64,000 bases of DNA from Pseudomonas massiliensis (GTDB taxonomy: Bacteria > Pseudomonadota > Gammaproteobacteria > Pseudomonadales > Pseudomonadaceae). Both the position numbers and the translations under genes were made by a program. Positions within the stretch are counted from its first letter, which is position 1, and the number at the start of each line of letters is the position of its first letter. Location of the stretch: positions 1,860,001 to 1,924,000 of the forward strand of contig NZ_CCYK01000007.1 in the NCBI RefSeq assembly GCF_000826105.1, written 5' to 3'. Positions 1 through 7,363 of this stretch are shown in pieces. A model generated the notes under the pieces. It was not told the DNA's origin. It did not search any database and was given only the letters and a program-made list of their open reading frames with translations.

Positions 1-672
1 CTCCAGGGTCAGTTGCGCAACGCGTTCGCTGGACATTGGGTTCTGCCCAGTGACCAGGCGGCCATCACGTACCGCATAGGGCTCGAACTTCGCTGCGCCC
101 TCGTAGAGGCCTCCCAGTTCACGCACGCGGGTTTCCAGCAGGAATGGCATCGCCGCGGTCAGGCCTGCCGCGTCTTCCTCCTCGTTACTGAAGGCGCTCA
201 CCCGGCGCCCAGCTATCAGCGGTTTGCCTTGGCCGTCGACCGCGCCTAGCAGCCCTGCCGGACCATGGCACACCGCCGCAATGACCTTGCCCTGCTCCCA
301 GGCGTTTCCGAGCAAAGTCGCCAGCGTGCCGTTGTCGGGTAAGTCCCACATCGTGCCATGGCCGCCCGGCAGGAATATCGCGACGTAATTGGCACTATCG
401 ATCTGCGTCAGCGAGCGTGAAGCATTCAGCGCAGCCATCGCTTGCGCGTCTGCCAGGAATCGTTGCACGCTTGCCGCGCCATCCTCCTTGGAATGAGGGT
501 CTACCGGGATCGGGCCGCCTTTGGGGGAGGCCAGATCAACGCCGAATCCGGCATCCAGGAAATGGTAGTACGGCGTGCTGAGTTCTTCGAACCACACACC
601 GGTAGGACGATCGGAATCGCCCATCGTTGCCTGGGAGGTCAGCACCAGCAAGATCCGTTTGTCATCGCTCAT
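1..672 (-). CDS. Type 1 glutamine amidotransferase-like protein, DJ-1/PfpI family (partial, 3' end outside window)
   Basis: A 224-codon open frame on the minus strand starts with ATG at 672 and is still open at base 1, so the C-terminus lies outside the window. The translation has the DJ-1/PfpI fold signatures: a Rossmann-like start (residues 6-12, RILLVLT), a glycine-rich LPGGHG loop near 101-106, and the nucleophile elbow AVCHGP with Cys135 followed by His136. An acidic residue (Glu30) sits where Hsp31-like members place their conserved Glu. Family members act as chaperones, glyoxalases or deglycases, or are simply annotated as glutamine amidotransferase-like; the exact reaction cannot be read here. 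The gene begins 21 bp after the stop of the old yellow enzyme gene on the same strand, so the two are probably cotranscribed, which suggests a role with electrophile or aldehyde detoxification. Confidence 0.88.
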   Translation of the reverse strand, partial: MSDDKRILLVLTSQATMGDSDRPTGVWFEELSTPYYHFLDAGFGVDLASPKGGPIPVDPHSKEDGAASVQRFLADAQAMAALNASRSLTQIDSANYVAIFLPGGHGTMWDLPDNGTLATLLGNAWEQGKVIAAVCHGPAGLLGAVDGQGKPLIAGRRVSAFSNEEEDAAGLTAAMPFLLETRVRELGGLYEGAAKFEPYAVRDGRLVTGQNPMSSERVAQLTLE

Positions 673-693
673 GAATACAGCCTCGAATGCAGA

Positions 694-1800
694 TTATTGT
701 GGGCCAGCAGGCTGGTAGCGCTGCAGCCAGTGGGCATAAGGCGCGGGGAGCACCCAGGCCGGTTGTTCGACGCCGAGGGTTTTCGCGGCCTGGTAAGGCC
801 AGTGCGGGTCTGCCAGATGGGCGCGGCCGACCATGACCAAGTCCAGTTGGCCGGCTTGCAAGGTTTGCTCGCACAGCTCTGGCAGATCTACGCCCCATGC
901 CGTCGCAACGGGCAGCCCCGCTTCACGGCGCACGCGCTCGGCAATTGGTGCCAGGAATGCTGGCCCCCATGGGATATTGGCCTGAGGAGTGGTGAAATTC
1001 ATGCTCACGCTGAGCATGTCCAGGCCGGCACTGCGCATGGCCTTGACCAGCGCAATGGACTCCACAAGGGTTTGCTCATCCTTGCCATCGAACTCGATCA
1101 CCCCAAAGCGCGCCGTTAGCGGCAAATGGTCAGGCCATACCGCTCGCACCGCTTCGAGGGTTTCCAGCAGAAATCGCCCGCGGTTCTCCGCGCTTGCGCC
1201 ATAGGCGTCGGTGCGCTGGTTGGCGTACGGCGAGAAGAAGCTTTGGGCCAGGTAACCATGGGCGAAGTGAAGTTCCAGCCACTCGAAACCGGCCTCGACG
1301 GCCCGACGCGCGGCGGCTACGAAGTCTTCACGTACTCGCTGGATGTCGGCGAGTGTCATCTCCCGAGGCACTTGCGGCAGGTTCGCACCAAAGGCTACGG
1401 CAGAGGGCGACAGGGTTTCCCATCCGCGCGGGTCGCCGGCGGCGATGTGGTCATCCCCTTCCCATGGGCGATTGGCGCTCGCCTTGCGCCCGGCGTGGCC
1501 GATCTGAATGCCTGGCACCGCGCCCCCGGCTTTGATCACAGCCGCCACCTTGGCCATGCCAGCAGCCTGTTCCTCGTTCCACAGGCCGGTGCAGCCTGGG
1601 GTGATGCGCCCTTCCGGCGACACTGCCGTTGCCTCGACGATGACCAGCCCTGCCCCACCCCGAGCCAGACCCGCATAATGGGCCAGGTGCCAGTCGTTGA
1701 TCAGGCCGTCGTGAGCGCTGTATTGGCACATGGGTGGCACGGCGATACGGTTGCGCAGCGTAACGGACTTGAGGGAAAACGCGGAAAACAACTTGGACAT
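694..1800 (-). CDS. NADH:flavin oxidoreductase, old yellow enzyme family (XenA/YqjM-like paralogue)
   Basis: This 368-residue protein is an FMN-dependent ene-reductase that reduces activated C=C bonds of enals, enones or nitro compounds with NAD(P)H in the cytoplasm. It aligns end to end with the XenA-like protein at 32483-33574. Both share the PPMCQY motif with the redox-tuning Cys25, the substrate-binding HFAHGYL motif near 178-183 (two His and a Tyr), the KASANRPWEG segment and the C-terminal PYAHWL-RY ending, in which Trp lines the partner active site in YqjM-class dimers. The length matches the class (about 360). It lies 71 bp downstream of the VOC gene and 21 bp upstream of the PfpI gene, all leftward, giving a probable detoxification operon opposite a LysR gene. 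Its physiological substrate is unknown. Confidence 0.93.
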   Translation of the reverse strand: MSKLFSAFSLKSVTLRNRIAVPPMCQYSAHDGLINDWHLAHYAGLARGGAGLVIVEATAVSPEGRITPGCTGLWNEEQAAGMAKVAAVIKAGGAVPGIQIGHAGRKASANRPWEGDDHIAAGDPRGWETLSPSAVAFGANLPQVPREMTLADIQRVREDFVAAARRAVEAGFEWLELHFAHGYLAQSFFSPYANQRTDAYGASAENRGRFLLETLEAVRAVWPDHLPLTARFGVIEFDGKDEQTLVESIALVKAMRSAGLDMLSVSMNFTTPQANIPWGPAFLAPIAERVRREAGLPVATAWGVDLPELCEQTLQAGQLDLVMVGRAHLADPHWPYQAAKTLGVEQPAWVLPAPYAHWLQRYQPAGPQ

Positions 1801-1871
1801 GATGAACCTGTTCGAATGAAATCTGGATACACGCTTCGAGGGGCCTGGGCAGCCGCAGTCAGGCCGCCCGG

Positions 1872-2372
1872 TCAGCCCTGATAAGCGCCCGCCGAGTAGG
1901 TCAATTCATAGCTATGGCTGTAGATTTCCAGGATGTTGCCGAAAGGGTCCTCCATGTAGACCATGCGGTAAGGCTTTTCCCCCGGGAAGTATTCACGTAC
2001 AGGCATGCGTTGCTTGCCACCGGCCGCGACTATCTTCGCCGCCAGCCCCTCGACATCCGGATCCTGTACGCAGAAATGAAACACGCCGGTTTTCCAGTAT
2101 TCGAAGTTGTTGCTGGGTCGCTCGGCGTTACGGAATTCGAAGATTTCCACCCCTACCCGATCGCCCGTTGACAGATGGGCAATGCGGAACGACCCCCATC
2201 CCGCGCCGAATACGTCGGTGCACATCACGCCAATGGCGCTTTCGTCTTCGCTGATGGTGGTCGGTGGCATGATCAGGTACCAGCCCAGGACTTCGGTATA
2301 AAACCTGACCGCGCCGTCCAGGTCCGTGACCGACAGGCCAATATGAGAAAAGCTGCGAGGGTAGATAGGCAC
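1872..2372 (-). CDS. VOC family (glyoxalase/dioxygenase fold) protein
   Basis: The 166-residue product starts at a GTG preceded by a strong GGAGG. It has the vicinal-oxygen-chelate layout: an opening beta strand with a conserved His (FSHIGLSVTDLDGAVRFYTEVLGW, split over residues 8-30), a second half-module with FHFCVQDPD, and a terminal metal-ligand Glu within DPFGNILEIYS. His and Glu at these positions are the usual metal ligands of the family. Members include glyoxalase I, extradiol dioxygenases and antibiotic-binding proteins, and I cannot choose between them. It is the first gene of a leftward run with the ene-reductase and the PfpI protein and diverges from the LysR gene at 2460, so LysR control is likely. 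Confidence 0.88.
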   Translation of the reverse strand: MPIYPRSFSHIGLSVTDLDGAVRFYTEVLGWYLIMPPTTISEDESAIGVMCTDVFGAGWGSFRIAHLSTGDRVGVEIFEFRNAERPSNNFEYWKTGVFHFCVQDPDVEGLAAKIVAAGGKQRMPVREYFPGEKPYRMVYMEDPFGNILEIYSHSYELTYSAGAYQG

Positions 2373-2416
2373 GATTCACCTCCAATAATCGGAAGCCAAC
2401 CTTAGCGCCACTCAAC

Positions 2417-2442
2417 TATAATGAGAATAACGACTCAGTTAT
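2417..2442. promoter_or_regulatory. Divergent promoter region with palindrome (LysR operator candidate)
   Basis: Between the VOC and LysR genes the plus strand shows a TATAAT (2417-2422), a good minus-10 for the LysR gene. It is followed immediately by the inverted repeat ATAAC-N6-GTTAT (2427-2442). A short dyad in the divergent region fits the binding mode of LysR-type regulators (interrupted dyads with T and A at the ends), so this may be the operator for autoregulation and for the leftward operon. No clear minus-35 is visible. Confidence 0.45.
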
Positions 2443-2459
2443 GGTTTCAATAACATTTC

Positions 2460-3338
2460 ATGATGATAAATCCCCAGTGGCTGCGCTCGTTCCTGACTGT
2501 CGCTGAGCTTGGAAACTTTACTCGCGCTGCTGAGCGGCTGGGGTTGACCCAGGCCGCTGTGAGTCAGCATCTCAAATACCTGGAAGAAGGGCTTGGCCCG
2601 CTCCTGATACGCCGAACCAGGCAGTTGGAGTTGACCCCTGCCGGTGCCGCGCTGATCGATTACGGCCAGGATATGGAGCGCGCCTCCCAAGCGTTGAAGG
2701 CACGCCTGTCAGGGGTTAACGACCAGCACGGTGAGATCAGTCTCATCACCCCCGGCAGCATCGGCCTGGCCGTTTACCCGCTGTTGCTCGATCACCAGCA
2801 GCGAAACCCTGGGCTTACCGTCCGGCATCGCTTCGCACCTGATAGCGAGGTCCTTGAAGCCGTCCTGAATAATGGTTACGAAATGGGATTGCTCACCTCC
2901 AGACCGGAAGATCCACGCCTGCGCGCCCATCCTTTCATGGATGAACCTCTGGAGCTGATCCTTCCGGCGAGGGTTGACTATGAGGGGTGGGAAACGCTGG
3001 TGAAGCTGGGTTTCATCGACCACCCCGACGGCGCTGGAATGGCGACACGTCTTTTGAGCCGTCGCTACCCCGGCCGCCCCGGGATTAGACAATTGTCAAA
3101 GCGGGGCTTCAGCAATCAGGTAGGCTTGATTCTGCAACCCGTGTCACGAGGGCTGGGCTTTACTGTTCTACCCCGCTTCGCTCGGCAAGCTTTTGCTGAT
3201 CAGAGTGCCATTCAGGTTATCGAATGTGGCAGCCCCGTCGTCGATACCCTCTGGCTCATCCATCGAGCCGAATGGCCACTGGCCGCCCGAGCCCAGAAAG
3301 CGATCGAGCATGTTCGTGAGTGCCTGGGCGGCCGATAG
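2460..3338 (+). CDS. LysR family transcriptional regulator
   Basis: The 292-residue protein has an N-terminal winged helix-turn-helix (residues 1-60; WLRSFLTVAELGNFTRAAERLGLTQ split over the first helices, then AAVSQHLKYLEE) and a C-terminal periplasmic-binding-protein-like effector domain (about 90-290). It is transcribed away from the VOC/ene-reductase/PfpI genes, the usual arrangement of a LysR activator with its target. Two in-frame ATGs (2460 and 2463) are possible starts and differ by one residue. The effector-domain fold predicts a small-molecule coinducer, but its identity cannot be read from sequence. Confidence 0.94.
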   Translation: MMINPQWLRSFLTVAELGNFTRAAERLGLTQAAVSQHLKYLEEGLGPLLIRRTRQLELTPAGAALIDYGQDMERASQALKARLSGVNDQHGEISLITPGSIGLAVYPLLLDHQQRNPGLTVRHRFAPDSEVLEAVLNNGYEMGLLTSRPEDPRLRAHPFMDEPLELILPARVDYEGWETLVKLGFIDHPDGAGMATRLLSRRYPGRPGIRQLSKRGFSNQVGLILQPVSRGLGFTVLPRFARQAFADQSAIQVIECGSPVVDTLWLIHRAEWPLAARAQKAIEHVRECLGGR

Positions 3339-3463
3339 CGCCTCGTGGGCGGTACAGCGGGCAATGGTCAAAGGTGTTGAGCACTAGAGCCGGGCATTGC
3401 TTGCTGAACCTGTCGCTCTGTCACCGGTCGGCTATAGGTCGCCCACTATCCGAGGAAACCACA

Positions 3464-4150
3464 ATGCAGCCTTACGTCATCTGCCACATGATGTCCTCTC
3501 TGGACGGCCACGCCCTTACCGATGGCTGGGATCGCGCCTTCAAGAAGGCCGCGGACGAACGCTACGAAACCCTGGCGCAAACCTTCGACTTCGATGCCTG
3601 GGTCTGCGGCCGCGTGACCATGCAGGAAATCGCTCATGACGAGGGCTATCCCAAGGGGCTGGCCACGGGCCCTGTCGCGCGCACCCCTTATTTTGCCGAC
3701 CGCGACGCCAAGCGTTATGCCATTTCCATCGATCCTCACGGCAAGGTGGGCTGGAAAACCAATCAAGCGCTGGATTCCCATGTGGTCGAGGTGCTCACCG
3801 AAGCGGTATCAGACGATTATCTGGCCTACCTGCAGTCCATACAGGTCTCCTACCTGTTCGCGGGCAAGGATGAAATCGACCTGGAACGGGTATTGAGCAT
3901 TCTTGCCCAAGAGCTGGGCTGCAAGCGGCTGATCGTTGAAGGTGGGCCACACGTGAGCGGGTCATTCGTCAACGCGGGCCTGGTAGACGAGGTGAGCGTG
4001 GTGATCCTGCCCCTGATCGACGGCCGTGGTGAGCATCCAGCCTCGTTCGAAATTTCCGCCAGCGATTGGAAGCAACCCAGCCATCTAAAGCTGAGCATGG
4101 CCCAGGCACAGGACGATGGCTCGGTGTGGCTGCGCTATACCAAGGTCTAG
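3464..4150 (+). CDS. Dihydrofolate reductase / RibD C-terminal domain family protein
   Basis: The product is 228 residues from the ATG at 3464, chosen because an AGGA element lies just upstream and the protein then starts with the family-typical first strand (YVICHMMSSLDGH). It shows the RibD_C/DHFR-like fold: the N-terminal nucleotide-binding strand, a central region, and the late glycine motif in LIVEGGPHVSGSFVNAG (RibD proteins have an equivalent EGG motif contacting NADPH). RibD proper is longer because it also carries a deaminase domain, which is absent here, so this is probably a stand-alone NADPH-dependent reductase of unknown substrate. It follows the LysR gene by 125 bp and may be monocistronic. 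Confidence 0.88.
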   Translation: MQPYVICHMMSSLDGHALTDGWDRAFKKAADERYETLAQTFDFDAWVCGRVTMQEIAHDEGYPKGLATGPVARTPYFADRDAKRYAISIDPHGKVGWKTNQALDSHVVEVLTEAVSDDYLAYLQSIQVSYLFAGKDEIDLERVLSILAQELGCKRLIVEGGPHVSGSFVNAGLVDEVSVVILPLIDGRGEHPASFEISASDWKQPSHLKLSMAQAQDDGSVWLRYTKV

Positions 4151-4199
4151 TCAGCGGCCCGGTCGGCTGGCCGGGCCATAACCGAAGCTCGAGCAAGGA

Positions 4200-5129
4200 T
4201 CAATTCGCGCTGAGCGCCGCCAGCGCCACCCGGGCTGCCGCCAGATCCCAGGCAGCGGTCCCGACGCTTTTGAATACGATCGGACGGGAGCGATCGACAC
4301 CCTCCTTCAAGACATGCGCGAGGGATTTGACCTGGGCCCAAGCGACCCCGCCACGTAGCAGGTCGCCTGCTTCATGGCGCGCGCCCTCGGGCTCATCCGC
4401 ATAGATGAGGCTGTCACCCAGGGTGACCCGGCCAATCTCGGCCATGTCGGGCTTGAAGGCCCCTACCCCGATCACCAGGCGACCCGGCTTCGCCAGTTCG
4501 TCATATACCGGTTCCGTACTGGTGGTCAGGGTGACGACCACGTCTACATTCGGAACAACCGCGGCTACCGGCTCGAGGTGGGGGTGCAGCTCGCGATGGC
4601 GCTCGCAGAAGTCGGTTGCTCCGCACAGATCGCGTCCGCGAACGAAGACCCTGGCATCCGGATAAACCGCATTGATGGCTTGTACGTGATAGCGCGATTG
4701 CACGCCAGTGCCGAACAGGAGCAACTGTTCAGGCGGCTGTTCCAGGAAAGTACGAATCGCCAGGAGCGTAACGGCTGCGGTACGGCGCCCCGTTACCTCG
4801 GGCCCGTCCAGCAGGCAAATGATGCTGCCGGTGGCCGCATCGCATACCGTTACGATGCCATTGATGGTAGGCAGTTGGCGTTGAATATTAGCGGGTTGCA
4901 CGTTCACCAGTTTGTGAATGCCGATATCGCTGGCGGTAGCAGGCATGCTGAGCATGACGCCGCCATTGCCGAGGGGAACCACCCTGCGCTCTGGACTGGC
5001 AATAGCGCCCTCCTCCATTTCTCTGGCCGCTTGCGCTATCGCCTCGACCAGCCCTTTGAAATCCAGCAAGGCAGCGGTTTGGGCCTGGTTACAGAGAGCG
5101 ACGGACGCTTGGCGGGATGGTTCAGGCAT
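4200..5129 (-). CDS. Ornithine cyclodeaminase / mu-crystallin family; probable delta1-pyrroline(piperideine)-2-carboxylate reductase
   Basis: The 309-residue protein starts at an ATG preceded by AGGAG at good spacing. It has the family features: an N-terminal dimerisation part with the substrate Arg/Lys region (RRVVPLG; HKLVNV), and a Rossmann NAD(P)-binding domain with GTGVQSRYHVQAI near residues 140-152, followed by a VDVVVTLTTSTEP strand. Family members include ornithine cyclodeaminase, alanine dehydrogenase and the reductases of delta1-pyrroline-2-carboxylate and delta1-piperideine-2-carboxylate. Pseudomonads often carry the reductase type in trans-3-hydroxyproline or D-lysine/proline pathways, which I favour, but no pathway genes sit next to it. 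It is transcribed away from the amide operon, so its promoter must lie in 5130-5300. Confidence 0.85.
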   Translation of the reverse strand: MPEPSRQASVALCNQAQTAALLDFKGLVEAIAQAAREMEEGAIASPERRVVPLGNGGVMLSMPATASDIGIHKLVNVQPANIQRQLPTINGIVTVCDAATGSIICLLDGPEVTGRRTAAVTLLAIRTFLEQPPEQLLLFGTGVQSRYHVQAINAVYPDARVFVRGRDLCGATDFCERHRELHPHLEPVAAVVPNVDVVVTLTTSTEPVYDELAKPGRLVIGVGAFKPDMAEIGRVTLGDSLIYADEPEGARHEAGDLLRGGVAWAQVKSLAHVLKEGVDRSRPIVFKSVGTAAWDLAAARVALAALSAN

Positions 5130-5342
5130 TGTTTGGCTCCTGGGTGCGATGGCGGTATGGCAATGTATCGAAAAAGGCTGTCGTTTACGTCCGCTTTCAG
5201 CAGTGGGCGATGCATTTCGCCAGGAATTTCACCAGGGAAGCCACCCACACTCCCGCTGTACTCAGTGCGATACACAGAGCAAGCCAAGGGAACCGTGCAA
5301 GGATCTGCGGGTGCGCTGCGGCGAAGCACCCAAGCGTTGTCA

Positions 5343-5357
5343 GCACCGTTGCGGTGC
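5343..5357 (+). promoter_or_regulatory. Putative NtrC-binding palindrome (GCAC-N7-GTGC)
   Basis: The sequence GCACC-GTTGC-GGTGC is a perfect five-base palindrome and matches the NtrC (NRI) enhancer pattern GCAC-N7-GTGC. Its centre lies about 140 bp upstream of the sigma-54-like element at 5489-5504, within the usual enhancer distance. A weaker half-match (GCAC at 5326) sits immediately upstream. The call is by pattern alone. Confidence 0.5.
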
Positions 5358-5488
5358 GCCCACTGCGTTTGGCCAAGGATTTACGCCCCCCTTTATCCCG
5401 CGGCGTTCCTGTTGACCAGACGGTTGTGCCTAGTGACTACGCGAGCCGTTCCCTCCTTTATCGACCTTGCCCGGATAGCCGCCTCGGT

Positions 5489-5504
5489 TGGCACATTTCT
5501 TTCA
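5489..5504 (+). promoter_or_regulatory. Putative sigma-54 promoter (-24/-12) of the amide operon
   Basis: TGGCAC-ATTTC-TTTCA matches the sigma-54 consensus TGGCAC-N5-TTGCA except for one base in the minus-12 GC pair (TC here). The GG to -12 spacing is correct (ten bases). The predicted start would be near 5515, giving a leader of roughly 120 nt that contains the ANTAR hairpin and terminator. No better sigma-70 promoter is obvious, although TTGACC at 5412 has no convincing partner. Confidence 0.42.
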
Positions 5505-5573
5505 TGATATTCCGGCAAACCCGCAAGCCGGCAGCCCTGCCCTAAGCCTTGCTACATATGCGCCCCTTGGCGC

Positions 5574-5589
5574 CAGGTACCGAAGCCTG
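5574..5589 (+). promoter_or_regulatory. ANTAR-type hexaloop hairpin in the amiC leader (antiterminator element)
   Basis: CAGGT (5574-5578) pairs with GCCTG (5585-5589), the closing pair being U-G, and encloses the six-base loop ACCGAA. A at loop position 1 and G at position 4 are the two invariant loop bases of ANTAR target RNAs. The right arm shares bases with the left arm of the terminator (5583-5592), so the two structures exclude each other, as in known ANTAR antitermination. The partner hairpin P1 is not clear; the best upstream stem (CCGGC/GCCGG, 5512-5531) has a ten-base loop. The operon itself encodes an ANTAR protein (6779-7363). Confidence 0.6.
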
Positions 5590-5624
5590 ATCCACCCTTC
5601 ACCGGGTAGATCAGGCTTTTTTTT
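5583..5624 (+). terminator. Intrinsic terminator in the leader of the amiC-amiR operon
   Basis: AAGCCTGATC (5583-5592) pairs perfectly with GATCAGGCTT (5609-5618). After one mismatch the stem continues as ACCC/GGGT around a six-base loop, and it is followed by eight T residues (5617-5624). It lies only 12 bases before the amiC ATG on the same strand, so it must act as a leader attenuator and not as the end of an upstream gene, because no plus-strand gene precedes it. P. aeruginosa amidase mRNA has the same type of leader terminator, which AmiR overcomes. Confidence 0.85.
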
Positions 5625-5636
5625 GGAATAGCGTTC

Positions 5637-6782
5637 ATGGCAGATACCCCTTTCAGTGTCACTGTCGGCTTTCTGTTGTCCACCCAAGGCACCTATCGGC
5701 GGATGGGCCTCAGTGCGCTGCAAGGCCTGCAGGACGCGCTGGCGGAAGTCAATGCCGAGGCGCACCGCAGTACCCGGATTGAAGCCATTGTCGTTGACCC
5801 GCTAGGGAACCCGGCGGCTTACCGGGACGGGGTAGCCAGACTGTTGGCCGGCGAGGTGCGGCATGTGTTCGGGACCACGCTCTCGGCAAGCCGCAAGGAG
5901 ATCATTCCCGACCTAGAGCAGCACGATGCTCTACTGTGGTACAGCAGCCCTTATGAAGGCTATGAGAGCAGCGAAAGCGTGCTCTACCTCGGCGGCTGTC
6001 CTAACCAGACCCTGCTGCCTTTGCTGGAATATGCGCTGGCCCGTTTCGGCCGGCGCGCCCTCCTGCTCGGCTCCAACTACGTGTGGGGTTGGGAAAGCAA
6101 TCGCATCGCCCGTGAAATGCTCGAAGCCAAGGGCGGCCAGGTGCAAGGGGAAAAGTATTGGCACCTGGGCGCGACCGGCTTCGAATCGCTGGTTCAAGGG
6201 CTCATGCAGACGCCGCCCTCCTTCGTGTTGAACAACTTGGTGGGTGAATCATCCTACGCTTTTCTTCGCCAGCTGGATGACGCCTGTGCCGACCAAGGCT
6301 TGCGGCTGCCCATCCTTAGCTGCAATCTCACCGAGGCCGAGCTGGACGCCGTCGGCCCTATGCGGGCATTGCGCCTGCTCTCCTGCGGCCCCTTCTTCGA
6401 AGCGCTGGCGCCGGCCTTTTGCGCCCGTCAACAGCGCCATGGGCCCCGGCGATGTTCCCATTATTACGTGGGCGCCTATGCGGCCCTGCGGCTGTTCGCC
6501 GATGCCTTCCAAGCCTGCGGCGACCCTGGCCCAACGGCCATTCGCAACTACCTCTACAGCCACTCGATGCCTAGCGTGCTCGGGCCCCTGACCCTGTCAT
6601 CGCGTAACCATCACAGTACCCTGGGCAGCCATATCGCCGAACTGCGCCAAGGCCATTTCGAAATCGTGCATTCGGCAGCGCAACCCGTTGTCGCCGACCC
6701 CTACCTGACCGTTACAGATCTACGTGCGGGCGTAGCCGACCGACACGTTCGCGGCGCGGCACATTTGAGGATCGTCAAATGA
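5637..6782 (+). CDS. amiC: AmiC-like amide sensor / negative regulator (periplasmic-binding-protein fold)
   Basis: The 381-residue protein has no signal peptide, so it acts in the cytoplasm. It resembles P. aeruginosa AmiC along its length, for example the ligand-site region ALLWYSSPYEGYES and the downstream NQT segment, where AmiC has ALLCYPTPYEGFEY and NQN. AmiC is a two-lobed type I binding-protein fold that sequesters AmiR and releases it when a short amide binds. The change of AmiC Cys/Pro to Trp/Ser in this stretch may mean a different amide specificity (inference). It overlaps the next gene by ATGA, which fits the 1:1 complex. Expression is predicted to depend on leader antitermination. 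Confidence 0.88.
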   Translation: MADTPFSVTVGFLLSTQGTYRRMGLSALQGLQDALAEVNAEAHRSTRIEAIVVDPLGNPAAYRDGVARLLAGEVRHVFGTTLSASRKEIIPDLEQHDALLWYSSPYEGYESSESVLYLGGCPNQTLLPLLEYALARFGRRALLLGSNYVWGWESNRIAREMLEAKGGQVQGEKYWHLGATGFESLVQGLMQTPPSFVLNNLVGESSYAFLRQLDDACADQGLRLPILSCNLTEAELDAVGPMRALRLLSCGPFFEALAPAFCARQQRHGPRRCSHYYVGAYAALRLFADAFQACGDPGPTAIRNYLYSHSMPSVLGPLTLSSRNHHSTLGSHIAELRQGHFEIVHSAAQPVVADPYLTVTDLRAGVADRHVRGAAHLRIVK

Positions 6783-7363
6783 AAGCGAGAGCATTCCCAC
6801 CGCTGGGACAAGGCCATGTGCTGTTGATCGATTGCGACGAGCGCAGCCAGGCCCAACTCGACAAGAGCCTGGCGCGCCTGGGCATCGATACCCGGATCCT
6901 GCGCGACGATAATGCCTGCGAAACCAAGCAGTGTTTCGCAGCCATCCTGGAAGTGGAACATTTCAACAGCCCGGGCGCGGTAGCGGAATTCAATGCCAAG
7001 GCCATCCCCCTTGTAGCGCTGACCGCCCATGAAACCCTGTCGCAGATCCAGCGTGCGCTGCAACTGGGCGCCACCGCGCTGCTCAACAAACCCATCAGCC
7101 AGGGTTCGGTGTACACCACCCTGATGATGGCGGTAGGGCTGCGCGACCGCCAGCGAACCGATGCCGAAGAGCTGGCCGCCCTGCACTATCGCCTGAGCCG
7201 GCGCCCACTTATGGCCCGGGCGCTCGCTCGGTTGATGGTCGATCAGCGTCTGGACGAAGCCACCGCCTACGAACGTCTGCGCACCCTCTCCATGCAGCTC
7301 AACCGCCCTATCGAAGCACTGTGCGAAGACATCCTGGCCACGCAACAGGAAGGCCAGGCATGA
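6779..7363 (+). CDS. amiR: AmiR-like transcription antiterminator with ANTAR domain
   Basis: The 194-residue product has the length of AmiR (196). It consists of an N-terminal pseudo-receiver (about 12-125, HVLLIDCDERSQ start, lacking a convincing phospho-acceptor cluster), a connecting coiled-coil helix, and a C-terminal three-helix ANTAR domain (about 135-190, MARALARLMVDQRLDEATAYERLR). ANTAR domains bind dual hexaloop RNA hairpins and stop terminator formation. A hairpin of this type overlaps a terminator right before amiC, so the likely target is its own operon leader. The start codon overlaps the amiC stop (ATGA) and the stop overlaps the start of the next gene. Confidence 0.9.
   Translation: MKARAFPPLGQGHVLLIDCDERSQAQLDKSLARLGIDTRILRDDNACETKQCFAAILEVEHFNSPGAVAEFNAKAIPLVALTAHETLSQIQRALQLGATALLNKPISQGSVYTTLMMAVGLRDRQRTDAEELAALHYRLSRRPLMARALARLMVDQRLDEATAYERLRTLSMQLNRPIEALCEDILATQQEGQA

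Noticed and set aside
5117..5545. 142-codon frame in the region before amiC
   Set aside because: It runs through the NtrC-like and sigma-54-like sites, has no ribosome site and no family resemblance.
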